From Flavobacterium alvei (GTDB taxonomy: Bacteria; Bacteroidota; Bacteroidia; Flavobacteriales; Flavobacteriaceae): a stretch of DNA of 64,000 bases. The stretch covers positions 248,001 to 312,000 of the forward strand of contig NZ_PQVG01000002.1 of NCBI RefSeq assembly GCF_002920895.1. The letters run 5' to 3'. Positions 27,387 through 36,846 of this stretch are shown piece after piece. Position 1 is the stretch's first letter. Each line of letters starts with the position of its first letter. The translations under genes were made by a program, and so were the position numbers. The notes beneath the pieces were generated by a model. The model made no database searches, was not told the origin of the DNA, and saw only the letters and a program-made list of their open reading frames with translations.

Positions 27387-28709
27387 ATGAAGTATATTTG
27401 GTTTCTAATCCTTGTAATTGCATTTTTTCCCTCTTGCCAAACTGATAATGCCGAAGGTGATTTTGTGGTGGGTTCTGATTATTTAAGCATCAGTAATAAA
27501 GTAATAATGATTGACACCTTGACCGTAAATGTGTCAACTATAAATCTGGACTCTTTAATTACCTCCAATCAAAGTCGCATTTTAATAGGCAATTATACCG
27601 ATCCAATTCTAGGGCAAGTAAAATCTGAAAGTTATATAAAATTAACACCCGACAATTTCTATATAGGAAGCTCTGAATCGGATACTCAAACGGTAACTTA
27701 TGTTTTTGATTCGATAGCCATGATTTTGAAATATGATCGCTATTATTATGGAGATACTACCAAGACCCAAACAATCAACATTCATCAACTAACCCAAAAG
27801 GTAAAACCCAATACTGATGATACTAATTTTTACAATATTTCATCATTAACCTATGACAGCAAAAGCATTGGCACAAAAACTTTTCATCCCAAACCCATTG
27901 GAAAAGATTCGATAAACATTCAAATAGATGCCAATTTCGGGAAAAACTTGTTCAATAAACTCTACAATAATGAGATAACCGATGCCAATGAATTTGAAGA
28001 TTTATTCAAAGGAATTGTCATCAAACCTTCTACAACTAGTTCGTCAAATATGATAGGATTTAAGACCAGTAGTGTATTGCGACTTTATTACAAAAAAAAC
28101 AATTCCGATTCAGAAAATTCGCTGACAAAAGATTTTTCTCTAACCGATCTTACCAAACAATTCAACAATATTTCATTAGATAGAACAGGAACAATCATTG
28201 AAAATTTACCCGATTCGAAGAATAAATTGTCCAGCGAATTAACTAATAATAATGCCTTTATACAATCGGGAACGGGTCTTGCTTGTCGAATTGATTTTCC
28301 ATTTATTAAACAATTAAAATACATATCCGAGAAAGGAATAATCGTAGATGCAGAATTGGTTATTAAACCCAACAGGTCGAGTATTTCGAACTTATTTCCA
28401 ATAAAAGATTCATTACAAGTGTATGAATGCGATAATTTAAACCGAATTTCCAAAGTATTAACCAATTCTGATGGCTCCCAAAAACTAGCAATTCTCAATA
28501 CAACACCCGATGAATTCAATGAAAATATAGGGTATAAAGTCAATATTGGTGCTTTTTTACACCAAGAAATGCTTAAAACAACTGGTGCCAAATCTAATTT
28601 GATTTTGGCTTTCCCCAATATTTCAAAAGGAGTGAACCGAATTATTTTGGGAAATCAAAAAAACGCCGAGAATAAACTAAAATTAAAAATTTATTATATC
28701 TCTTATTAG
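27387..28709 (+). CDS. DUF4270 lipoprotein
   Basis: A 440-residue lipoprotein with lipobox AFFPSC (Cys17). It shows DUF4270 features: an N-terminal VNVSTINLDSLITSN segment, RILIGNYTDPILGQVKSESY, and a C-terminal beta-rich half ending VNRIILGNQKNAENKLKLKI. DUF4270 proteins are widespread Bacteroidota envelope proteins with no established function, usually annotated as outer-membrane lipoproteins. It is the first gene of a rightward operon, one base before the porin-like gene, and divergent from the LytS/LytTR-Kelch operon. Confidence 0.82.
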   Translation: MKYIWFLILVIAFFPSCQTDNAEGDFVVGSDYLSISNKVIMIDTLTVNVSTINLDSLITSNQSRILIGNYTDPILGQVKSESYIKLTPDNFYIGSSESDTQTVTYVFDSIAMILKYDRYYYGDTTKTQTINIHQLTQKVKPNTDDTNFYNISSLTYDSKSIGTKTFHPKPIGKDSINIQIDANFGKNLFNKLYNNEITDANEFEDLFKGIVIKPSTTSSSNMIGFKTSSVLRLYYKKNNSDSENSLTKDFSLTDLTKQFNNISLDRTGTIIENLPDSKNKLSSELTNNNAFIQSGTGLACRIDFPFIKQLKYISEKGIIVDAELVIKPNRSSISNLFPIKDSLQVYECDNLNRISKVLTNSDGSQKLAILNTTPDEFNENIGYKVNIGAFLHQEMLKTTGAKSNLILAFPNISKGVNRIILGNQKNAENKLKLKIYYISY

Positions 28710-28710
28710 A

Positions 28711-29946
28711 ATGAAAAACAAAATTTGGTTTGTATTATTTTTCGCCAGTCAATCTGTTGGTTTATATGCACAAAGTGTGGCTACATCTCCCTATTCCATT
28801 TACGGATTGGGAAGCTTGTTTGAAACTGACTTTGGTCCAATTTCTGCATTGGGCTCATCAGGAATTGCGTTGCCTACAACATCATTCATCAACAATCTAA
28901 ATCCTGCGTCGTTGGGATTTATTGGCAAACACAGCTTCTTTTTTGACACTGGTCTCAAAGGAACTGAAACCAATTACAAGAGCGAAAACTCTAGCGAAAA
29001 GAGAAATAATTTTCAATTTTCGCATATTGCCATTGCATTTCCTTTGAATTCCAAATCGGGTGTTAGCGCTTCATTAAAACCTTACTCTAGTGCTAGTTAT
29101 GTGATTTCAAATTTTCAATTACCTATAAGTAATAGCAATGAATTTTATAATTTAGACGCTGCTAGCTATGGAGGTCTCAATACTTTTGACCTTTCATACG
29201 GCTATAAAATTCAAAAAGGAATCACTTTTGGACTTACAACTTCCTTTTATTTTGGAAGCATCACAAACAACAAAGATTTTACGATTGCTAATTCTATAAC
29301 CAACATCAATAAAAAGAGTTTTTATAGCGGAATGCGAGTAACATTGGGAAATCAAATCAAAATCGATTCCACTTTCAATATTGGTTTAACACTAAAAATT
29401 CCTTCACAAATTACAGGTTCAAAAACCCAATCGGTCACTACAATAAATGATACCGAAACCCAATATATTGAAGATAATGTTGCTTCTAATGTGGATAATT
29501 ATTATTTGCCTTTTGAATTTGGTGTGGGTTTGAGTAAGTCATTCCATAAAAATTTCAATTTAACCTTAGATTACGAAAAAAGTCTTTGGAAAAACACCAA
29601 TCAAAATAGTGTTTATGGCGAATATAAAAATCAAGACAAATTTGCATTGGGTTTATCCTATTTAAAAAAAGAGCAAAGTTTTTACTATCTAGACAAAATT
29701 CGTTACTACTCAGGCTTCAATTATGACACAGGTTTTTTGTCTATAAATAACAAAAATGTAAACAATATGCGTTTTAGCCTTGGAGTTGGAATACCAATAG
29801 AATCGACAAAATCGGCCTTGAATATTAATTATTCTTATGGTATAAAAGGAACTGTAGGTAACCAATTAGTAAAGGAAAATTATCATATGATTGGTATTAA
29901 TTTAAGCTTAGAAGCCATTTGGTTTGTCAAACGCAAATACGATTAA
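28711..29946 (+). CDS. OMPP1/FadL-like outer-membrane protein
   Basis: A 411-residue beta-barrel with signal peptide 1-20 (ending GLYAQ). The N-terminus has the SPYSIYGLGSLFETDFGPIS segment and an INNLNPASLGFIGKHSFFFD strand, resembling the PorV/OMPP1/FadL superfamily hatch and first strands. About 14 amphipathic strands follow, ending MIGINLSLEAIWFVKRKY. FadL-type proteins carry hydrophobic substrates, whereas PorV-like members shuttle surface proteins. No choice can be made here. Second gene of the DUF4270 operon; the degenerate ABC ATPase starts 32 bp later. Confidence 0.72.
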   Translation: MKNKIWFVLFFASQSVGLYAQSVATSPYSIYGLGSLFETDFGPISALGSSGIALPTTSFINNLNPASLGFIGKHSFFFDTGLKGTETNYKSENSSEKRNNFQFSHIAIAFPLNSKSGVSASLKPYSSASYVISNFQLPISNSNEFYNLDAASYGGLNTFDLSYGYKIQKGITFGLTTSFYFGSITNNKDFTIANSITNINKKSFYSGMRVTLGNQIKIDSTFNIGLTLKIPSQITGSKTQSVTTINDTETQYIEDNVASNVDNYYLPFEFGVGLSKSFHKNFNLTLDYEKSLWKNTNQNSVYGEYKNQDKFALGLSYLKKEQSFYYLDKIRYYSGFNYDTGFLSINNKNVNNMRFSLGVGIPIESTKSALNINYSYGIKGTVGNQLVKENYHMIGINLSLEAIWFVKRKYD

Positions 29947-29978
29947 AACGTTTTAAATCATTCTAATAAGTATATAAA

Positions 29979-30656
29979 ATGGTAGCAAAATTTGAAAACA
30001 TCAACAAAACTTTCTGTACTAGTGCCGGAACATTTAATTGGGATGAAGAAACTTGTATTAATCTCAACAAAGGCGAAATTTTATTAATTACTGGAAAATC
30101 AGAATATTCAAAAAAAACATTACTCACTTTGATGGGATGCCTTATTAATCCTAATGAAGGCATTCTGGAAATCAACGGAAAAGACATCCATCTTTCCTGT
30201 TATGAAGAAATGGTTTTAATAAAATCACAAACCATTGGCTTTGTATTTCACCAACACAATTTATTAGAATCTATAAACACCGAAGAAAATGTAGCCTATC
30301 CGCTAAAATTTCAAAATTCAAAATCAGACGAAATCAGACAACGAACTACAGAAGCCCTAAAAATGGTCGAAATGTATGAGCAACGAAAAAAAATGCCCAA
30401 ACAATTATCGAAATTAGAAAAACAAAAAACTCTAATAGCTAGAGCTTTGGTTATCAATCCGAAAATTATCGTTTGTGATAGACCTACCGCCTTCTTGGAT
30501 AGACAAGCTGCCAAGCTCATTATGGAAAAACTGAAAGAATTGGCTAAAAAAGAAAAAACCATCGTCATTTTAAATCACGACTCCAGATTCAATGAATACG
30601 CCAATCGAGCCGTTGAAGTGAAAAACGGAATCGTGAATGAACTTATTTTGGTGTAA
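29979..30656 (+). CDS. Degenerate LolD/MacB-family ABC ATPase homologue
   Basis: A 225-residue protein with the fold of the LolD/MacB/FtsE ATPases, including FVFHQHNLLESINTEENVAYPL (Q-loop Gln92). The catalytic motifs are damaged. Walker A reads GKSEYSKKT (39-47), keeping the Lys but losing two glycines. The signature reads LSKLEKQ instead of LSGGQxQ. Walker B is IIVCDRPT, with Arg168 in place of the catalytic Glu. The H-loop His200 is kept. Nucleotide binding is doubtful and hydrolysis unlikely. No permease gene is adjacent. It is the third gene of the operon with DUF4270 and the porin-like protein. The frame is intact, so the protein is probably still used, possibly as a structural pseudo-ATPase. 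Confidence 0.83.
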   Translation: MVAKFENINKTFCTSAGTFNWDEETCINLNKGEILLITGKSEYSKKTLLTLMGCLINPNEGILEINGKDIHLSCYEEMVLIKSQTIGFVFHQHNLLESINTEENVAYPLKFQNSKSDEIRQRTTEALKMVEMYEQRKKMPKQLSKLEKQKTLIARALVINPKIIVCDRPTAFLDRQAAKLIMEKLKELAKKEKTIVILNHDSRFNEYANRAVEVKNGIVNELILV

Positions 30657-30666
30657 TGGTCTAAAA

Positions 30667-30804
30667 ATGGGACACAGATGACACGGATTTAGCCGATTCA
30701 AACGGATTTAAAATGCGTTTAAGCTGCAACTTTCAGATTATTGTTTGTATAAATTTCAAAAAAAACAGCAATATTCAGCGAAATCCGCGTCATCTGTGTT
30801 CCAT
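30667..30804. repeat. Long-range inverted repeat (ACACAGATGAC type)
   Basis: 27-nt arms at 30667-30693 and 30778-30804 pair with three mismatches, enclosing 84 bp. It lies between the convergent ABC-like gene and the GH95 gene. Arm words such as ACACAGATGACACGGATTT belong to a family of intergenic repeats seen across Flavobacteria; a related word (ACACAGAG) occurs at 44947. Confidence 0.8.
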
Positions 30805-30819
30805 TTAATCAACAAATCG

Positions 30820-33231
30820 TTACCAAATTATCTCCATCTTCTGTCCTTTTTTCAAAGTGATTGTCTTGTTTTTTGCACCAGAAATAAGGATTGTTTTTCC
30901 TCCATTTTTAGAAAAAACCGTCACTTTTTTTAAGGTTTTGGCATTCCATTCCATTGCAATTTCAAATCCACCACGGGCACAAATTCCTTTCACAGAACCG
31001 CTTTCCCAAGCATCGGGCAAAGCTGGAAGCAACCTGATTTCGGTTTCATTAGACTGAACCAACATTTCGGCAACGGCAGCCGATCCGCCAAAATTTCCAT
31101 CAATTTGAAACGGTGGATGTGCATCGAATAAATTGGGATAGGTTCCTCCTCCTCGTCTTGGTTTTTCGGTTTTCTTTCCATCAGGATCAACATAACGAAG
31201 CAATTCACGAAACATTTTATAAGAACGATTGCCGTCCCAAAGTCTTGCCCAAAGATTGATGCGCCAACCTTTAGACCAACCTGTAGTTTCGTCGCCTTTT
31301 ATTTCCAAAGTTTGCCTACAAGCATTCGCCAATTCAGGTGTTTTTAATAAATTAATATGATCGCCTGGAAAAAGTCCGAACAACTGCGATTGATGACGAT
31401 GTTTAGAATCTTTGTCATTCCAATCGAAATACCATTCTTGTAAATTGCCTTTTTTTCCAATTTGATAGGAATGCAATTTTGAAACTGTGGTTTCAAGTTT
31501 AGTTCTAAATTCAACATCCATATTCAACACTTTCGAAGCTTTAATGGTTTTGTCAAAACATTCACGAATCATCGCCAAATCAGCCGTTCCTCCATAAATT
31601 GTGGCACCAACAACTCCATCGGGAGTAACGTATTGATTTTCGGGAGAAGTTGATGGCGAAGTGATTAAATTACCATTTTTATCTTCGACCAACCATTTCA
31701 AACAAAATTGAGCAGCGCCACGCATAATTTGGTAACCCTCGTTTTTGAGGTAATTTTTGTCTTGTGTAAACACATAATGTTCCCAAATATGAGTGCTCAA
31801 CCAAGCTCCGCCCATATTCCAACACGCCCACATCGGTTCTTCTTTTCCAAATTGACCAACGGGATTGGTCATCGCCCAAATATCAGAATTATGCGAAGCC
31901 GACCAACCTTCATCCACTCCGTAAAATGTCTTGGCTGAAATTTTTCCAGTAACCGAAAGATTTTTGATAAAACTCAAAAGTGGCAAATGCATTTCCGAAA
32001 GATTGGTGTTTTCGGCCAACCAATAATTCTCTTCGAGATTGATGTTGGTTGTGTAATTAGAACTCCAAGGCGGATTGAGATACGGATTCCAAAGTCCTTG
32101 CAAATTGGCTGGAACGCCCAAAGTTCTGGAACTGCTAATAAGCAAATAACGCCCGAAATTGAAATATAAAACTTCCAGATTCTTGTCCTCTTTTCCTTCG
32201 GAATAGCGCAACAAACGTTCGTCGGTTGGCAAATTCGGAGCTTCGGTTTTTCCTAAATTTAAACTAACCCGATTGTAGAACTTTTGATAATCAGCAATGT
32301 GAGTTTGTTTTAATTTATCGAATGATTTAGAAAAAGCTTTATTCAAATTGTCCAAGGCAATGGCTTTGTCATTTAATCCTTGAGTTGCAGGATTTTTGTC
32401 GAAACCATTAAAACTCGTGGCGATAGAAACATAAATCAAGGCTTCGGTGGCGTTTTTCAATCCCAAACTAGAACTGGAACTTGTGATGATTCCATCCGTA
32501 TTTTTAATTTTTATCAAACTGGTGAATCGTGTTCCTCTCTCTTTTTCTAAAAGAAAAGCTGGAACAACTTCATAACCTTGATTTTCGTGAATGGGTGCAG
32601 AACCATTCATTGAAAGCACATTATCCTTAACCTCAGTTTTAAATTGTAAAAGACTATTCGAATTGATGTCAAAATTCAATGCTCCTTTTTTGCTGCTTGT
32701 CAGTTTGATAATCATAATTTTATCTGAAGCAGAAACAAAGTATTCACGAGTGAATTTCACTCCATCCACTTCATAACTCACTTTAGAAATGGCTTTGGAA
32801 ATATCCAATTCCCTGTAATAATTGATAGCTTTTCCGTTGTGATGGTTGTTTATTTCCATCGTGCCCAATGGCGAATAAGATTCTGAATTTTTACCTTGAA
32901 TCTTTTTGTTCAATTCTTCGGCGAGTTTGTAGTTTTCGTTTTTCAATGCTTCGCGAATAGCTGGCAAATTTTTATAAGCTTCAGGACTCATATTAGCATT
33001 GACAGGCTCTCCCGACCAAAGTGTGATATCATTCAAATAAATTTTATCTGAATTGACTCCTCCAAAAACGGTTCCTCCTATTTTACCATTTCCCAACACC
33101 AAGCTTTCCTCAAAAAATTCTGCTGGTTGTTTGTACCACAAAATATGGTCAGATTGAGCAGCTATTTTTCCGAAAAAGAAAGAAAACAGCAAACTTAAAA
33201 GTAGCTTGTTGAATAAGTTTGATTGCATCAT
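30820..33231 (-). CDS. GH95 alpha-L-fucosidase or alpha-L-galactosidase
   Basis: An 803-residue exported enzyme, signal peptide ~1-25. GH95 inverting enzymes have an N-terminal beta-sandwich ([19 protein letters not shown]), an (alpha/alpha)6 barrel and a C-terminal sandwich. Expected active-site parts are visible: the Asn pair in [10 protein letters not shown], general acid Glu484 in STHIWEHYV, and Asp711 in QIDGNFGG. It would remove terminal alpha-1,2-L-fucose (or L-galactose) from xyloglucan or other plant glycans. It starts 2 bp after the GH43 gene and is the last gene of the five-gene hemicellulase operon. Confidence 0.93.
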   Translation of the reverse strand: MMQSNLFNKLLLSLLFSFFFGKIAAQSDHILWYKQPAEFFEESLVLGNGKIGGTVFGGVNSDKIYLNDITLWSGEPVNANMSPEAYKNLPAIREALKNENYKLAEELNKKIQGKNSESYSPLGTMEINNHHNGKAINYYRELDISKAISKVSYEVDGVKFTREYFVSASDKIMIIKLTSSKKGALNFDINSNSLLQFKTEVKDNVLSMNGSAPIHENQGYEVVPAFLLEKERGTRFTSLIKIKNTDGIITSSSSSLGLKNATEALIYVSIATSFNGFDKNPATQGLNDKAIALDNLNKAFSKSFDKLKQTHIADYQKFYNRVSLNLGKTEAPNLPTDERLLRYSEGKEDKNLEVLYFNFGRYLLISSSRTLGVPANLQGLWNPYLNPPWSSNYTTNINLEENYWLAENTNLSEMHLPLLSFIKNLSVTGKISAKTFYGVDEGWSASHNSDIWAMTNPVGQFGKEEPMWACWNMGGAWLSTHIWEHYVFTQDKNYLKNEGYQIMRGAAQFCLKWLVEDKNGNLITSPSTSPENQYVTPDGVVGATIYGGTADLAMIRECFDKTIKASKVLNMDVEFRTKLETTVSKLHSYQIGKKGNLQEWYFDWNDKDSKHRHQSQLFGLFPGDHINLLKTPELANACRQTLEIKGDETTGWSKGWRINLWARLWDGNRSYKMFRELLRYVDPDGKKTEKPRRGGGTYPNLFDAHPPFQIDGNFGGSAAVAEMLVQSNETEIRLLPALPDAWESGSVKGICARGGFEIAMEWNAKTLKKVTVFSKNGGKTILISGAKNKTITLKKGQKMEIIW

Positions 33232-33233
33232 TT

Positions 33234-34733
33234 TTATTCTGTTTTATAAACAAAATTCTTAAATATCACTGAACCTTCGCCAACAGCTAAAAGCCCTATT
33301 TTGAGACTCATAAAACCACTTAGTACATTATGGTTAAATGAACTTACTTCGGCAGAATTTTCGATTTTTAACCAATCCTTTCCATAAAAACTATAAAACA
33401 TATTTACAACTTGTTGCTTTTTTTCTAAGCGTAAAAATAAATGTCGCTTATTCACTTCTTTTTCTGTTGGGAATTGCCATACTCTAAGAATTGCCATAAT
33501 ATTTTCTTTATCAAAAGCAATTCCAGTATATGCTTTAGCATCATAGAAAAGAACTAGTCCGGCCGATGCATCACCTTCTATTTCAATTTCAACATCTGCA
33601 GTATAGGAATGGTCTGAAGGAGTACATAATAAAGGAGAACTTTCAGCAATACTTTTACCTTTTCCCTTAATTTTTATTCCATTTGAAGAAAATGTAGCCC
33701 TTTGAGAATCATATTCATCATAAAACTGCCATTGCTTATTAAGCACCGTTCCTGTAAAAGTATCCGAAAGATTGAAATTACTTTTTATGGATTGACCAGC
33801 TGGTTTTTTTATTTCATCATCGGTTTTAATGCCTTCTTTCATTTTGAACCAGCCATCCGTTGTCCATTCAATAGGCTGCAGAAGTGTTTGACGTCCCATA
33901 TTGTAATGACCATTTTCATAACCGTGAAAAATCATCCACCAATTTCCTTTTACATCATCAATTATGGAGGCATGCCCTTTTGACCACCATTTTTCAGAAC
34001 TATTTTTTGTTCTAATGATAGGATTATTAGGAGCGTTTTCCCAAGGTCCAAAAGGCGATTTTGATCGAGCTGAAATTACCATATGACTTGTTGCCGGCCC
34101 CGAAGTGCCTCCTTCGGCAACAGTAAGATAATAATATTCTCCTTTTTTAATCATCTTGGGACCTTCCAAACAAAAACATTCTATAGTCCAATCTCTTGGT
34201 ATTTTCCAACCATCATAACTATGCTTTATATCACCAATTGCGGACAAACCATCTTTGGACAATGGAAGATAACCTCCATTGCTAAAATAAAGGAATCGAT
34301 TACCCTTTTCATCAACAAAATGTCCTGGATCAATAGCATCAATCTTCAACTCAATAGGATCGCTCCATGGCCCATTTATATTATCTGCCCAAACGACATA
34401 ATTGGTGTTATTAGCAGGGAAATAGATATAAAATTTGTTATTATATTTAACCAAATCTGGAGCCCAGACAGAACCAATATTTTTATGTAACGCATGCGTA
34501 ACTGATTTCCAATTCACTAAATCTTTAGAGGTCCAAATTAACAGTCCTGGATAATAATTAAATGAGGAATGCACAATATAGTAATCTTCTCCATCCCTAA
34601 TGATAGAAGGATCTGGATAATCTCCAGCAAAGATTGGATTTTTATACATTTCTGCGTTTTGCTGGCTTTTTTGTTGCTGTGCGTTGATGGCAAGCGACAT
34701 TGAAAATACAAATAGCAAAATTGTTTTTTTCAT
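33234..34733 (-). CDS. GH43 beta-xylosidase/alpha-L-arabinofuranosidase
   Basis: A 499-residue exported enzyme, signal peptide 1-18. The five-bladed propeller (~30-320) has the GH43 triad: general base Asp41 in GDYPDPSII, pKa-modulating Asp135 in DAIDPGHF, and general acid Glu190 in CLEGPKM. A C-terminal beta-sandwich follows (~330-499; [27 protein letters not shown]). Specificity for xylose or arabinose cannot be told from sequence. Fourth gene of the operon; 126 bp separate it from the esterase gene upstream, including an AT-rich hairpin. Confidence 0.93.
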   Translation of the reverse strand: MKKTILLFVFSMSLAINAQQQKSQQNAEMYKNPIFAGDYPDPSIIRDGEDYYIVHSSFNYYPGLLIWTSKDLVNWKSVTHALHKNIGSVWAPDLVKYNNKFYIYFPANNTNYVVWADNINGPWSDPIELKIDAIDPGHFVDEKGNRFLYFSNGGYLPLSKDGLSAIGDIKHSYDGWKIPRDWTIECFCLEGPKMIKKGEYYYLTVAEGGTSGPATSHMVISARSKSPFGPWENAPNNPIIRTKNSSEKWWSKGHASIIDDVKGNWWMIFHGYENGHYNMGRQTLLQPIEWTTDGWFKMKEGIKTDDEIKKPAGQSIKSNFNLSDTFTGTVLNKQWQFYDEYDSQRATFSSNGIKIKGKGKSIAESSPLLCTPSDHSYTADVEIEIEGDASAGLVLFYDAKAYTGIAFDKENIMAILRVWQFPTEKEVNKRHLFLRLEKKQQVVNMFYSFYGKDWLKIENSAEVSSFNHNVLSGFMSLKIGLLAVGEGSVIFKNFVYKTE

Positions 34734-34827
34734 AATTGTTTCTTTTACAGTTTTATGGATATACTCGAATTATTATTCATCCAAAAGACTTAAAAGATTT
34801 TAAAAACCTATTAAGTCTAATCGAATA

Positions 34828-34855
34828 ATTTTAAATTGAAATATCAATTTAAAAT
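34828..34855. other. AT-rich hairpin between esterase and GH43 genes
   Basis: Perfect 12-bp arms (34828-34839 and 34844-34855), 4-nt loop, almost all A and T. It sits just past the esterase stop codon and may trim or partly terminate the operon mRNA before the GH43/GH95 pair. Confidence 0.5.
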
Positions 34856-34859
34856 CAAA

Positions 34860-36809
34860 TTATTTGCTTACACTATATTTTTCATTGGCGGTAATCATTT
34901 CCCAATTATCAGTTCTGAAAGGTGAAGCAGGGAATTTTTCTTTATTGAAAAGATTGATTTCCGTATCATCATCTGCCCAACCATAATGAACTGCAACAGG
35001 ATTTTGAATTTTATCGCAAGATACAATTACTTTATTATCCTTGATAATAGCTTTCGCAGGATAGAAAATTTTGTCAGCACCAGCAATTTCAAATCCTTTC
35101 AAAATTCCATTTGGGTCTGTGGTTGACAATCCAGTACCTATGTTGTCAAAACTTAAAACGATTTGGTTTCCTTTTACTTCTTGAGATTTAAAAATAGGTC
35201 CCGAGTAAACCATTTTTTTACCATAAACATTGTTTAAGGCAATAGCTGCCAATCGTTTCCCAACATCTTGTTTATTGGTAGGATGAATATCTTTGGCGTT
35301 GCCAATATCAGTCGTTACAGCCATTCCCGTGTTGGGCAATTTCAACGTTTCAGTTTGTGCTTCGCGAAGTTCTGCCCAACGACTTCCTTTTTCACTATTA
35401 CCGCCATACTCATCAAAAGTGGATAATTGTACAAAATAGAAAGGAAAATTACCTTGTTTCCATTGAGTTCTCCAATCGTTTATCATTAAGGGAAATGATT
35501 TTTTGTATTCTTTTGCTCTAGTTACATTGGCTTCGCCTTGATACCACAAAACGCCTTGAAAAGCATAAGGAATCAATGGATTGACCATTGCATTGAACAA
35601 TAATGAAGGATAACTATTGGGAGAAATTTCTATTTTTACTTTCACTACATTAAACTTCCAAAGTCCTTCTAGCGGAATATTCGAATCTTTGAAATCGATT
35701 TTCAAATCGGCTGCATCGCCATAAATTCCGCCACCACCTGTATAATCGGAAATTCGAACCGCAATGACATTCTTGCCTTCTTTCAAAACGCCAGCAGGAA
35801 TTTTATAAACTCTTTGGGCATCCCAAAGATTGTTGGTTCCAATTTTGATTCCATTTATGTAGGTTTCGTCTTCGTCGTCCACTTTGGACAGATGCAGAAC
35901 GGCTTCTTTTTGGACTTGTTCCGCCGATAAAACAATCGTTTTTCGCATCCAAACGATGCCGTCAATATTGCCTATTTGCTGGTTTTCCCAAAGCGATGGC
36001 ACTTTTATTTCCGGCCAGTTTTTATCGTCAAAATTCGAGTCTTTAAACTGGTTTTCATTGGCCATTGTTACCTCAAAACCTTGCACTTTTTGGAGATTAT
36101 CTAAAACCGATTTTTTGTAGGTTTCAAAAATGACATCCATATTTACTGAAGGAATTTCTGCAATCATAGATTTGAATTCTTCACTTTTTTCGAATGCTGC
36201 CCGACTTGTCCAAGTTTCTACACAAGTTCCACCCCAAGAAGTATTGATGATTCCTATTGGAATTTTTAATTCGGCGTATATTTTTTTGGCAAAAAAGTAA
36301 CCTACTGCCGTAAAATCAGGAAGATTTTCTTTGTTGCAAACTGTCCATTTTCCAGCTTTCAAATCTTCTTTGGGAGTACCGCTCAAATCTTGGGCAACCC
36401 CAAAATGCCGAATCATCGGATAATTGGAATCTTCGATTTCGGCTTTGGCATTCATCGTTTTATAGACTTGAAATTCCATATTGGATTGTCCGCTACAAAT
36501 CCAGACTTCGCCCACCAAAACATTGGTTATTACTATTTTATTTTTGCCCGAAATGGTCAATTCAAAAGGGCCTCCTGCTTTTTCGGAATCTAAATTCAGC
36601 ATCCATTTTCCGTTTTGGTCGGCAGTGACGGTTTTGGTTTGTTTGTTGAAACGGACTTCTACTTTTTCATTGGCCTCTGCCCAACCCCAAACCGGAATGG
36701 GCTTGTTGCGTTGCAAAACCATTCCGTCAGAGAACAATAATGGCATTCGAACATTAGCGTTAGATAATAAACTAAATATCAGAAAAAGGAATAGGACACT
36801 TTTTTTCAT
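34860..36809 (-). CDS. Sialate O-acetylesterase-like carbohydrate esterase (SASA/CE20-like)
   Basis: A 649-residue exported esterase, signal peptide 1-18. An N-terminal Ig-like domain (LFSDGMVLQRNKPIPVWGWA) precedes an SGNH hydrolase: nucleophile Ser in EVWICSGQSNMEFQ, GIINTSWGGTCVETWTSR, and GVLWYQGEANVTRAKEY. A jelly-roll insert (~230-370; YINGIKIGTNNLWDAQRVY) interrupts the esterase, with the catalytic His probably in NAKDIHPTNKQDVGKRLA. Family members labelled sialate O-acetylesterase in plant-polysaccharide loci (CE20) deacetylate xyloglucan. The neighbours (BACON-GH5, GH43, GH95) favour that reading over sialic acid. Confidence 0.87.
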   Translation of the reverse strand: MKKSVLFLFLIFSLLSNANVRMPLLFSDGMVLQRNKPIPVWGWAEANEKVEVRFNKQTKTVTADQNGKWMLNLDSEKAGGPFELTISGKNKIVITNVLVGEVWICSGQSNMEFQVYKTMNAKAEIEDSNYPMIRHFGVAQDLSGTPKEDLKAGKWTVCNKENLPDFTAVGYFFAKKIYAELKIPIGIINTSWGGTCVETWTSRAAFEKSEEFKSMIAEIPSVNMDVIFETYKKSVLDNLQKVQGFEVTMANENQFKDSNFDDKNWPEIKVPSLWENQQIGNIDGIVWMRKTIVLSAEQVQKEAVLHLSKVDDEDETYINGIKIGTNNLWDAQRVYKIPAGVLKEGKNVIAVRISDYTGGGGIYGDAADLKIDFKDSNIPLEGLWKFNVVKVKIEISPNSYPSLLFNAMVNPLIPYAFQGVLWYQGEANVTRAKEYKKSFPLMINDWRTQWKQGNFPFYFVQLSTFDEYGGNSEKGSRWAELREAQTETLKLPNTGMAVTTDIGNAKDIHPTNKQDVGKRLAAIALNNVYGKKMVYSGPIFKSQEVKGNQIVLSFDNIGTGLSTTDPNGILKGFEIAGADKIFYPAKAIIKDNKVIVSCDKIQNPVAVHYGWADDDTEINLFNKEKFPASPFRTDNWEMITANEKYSVSK

Positions 36810-36846
36810 TTTAAAATTATTTACAAATTTGAATCTGATTAATAAA

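Noticed and set aside
34860-36809. True sialic-acid esterase
   Set aside because: No sialidase or sialic-acid catabolism genes nearby; all neighbours are plant-hemicellulose enzymes.
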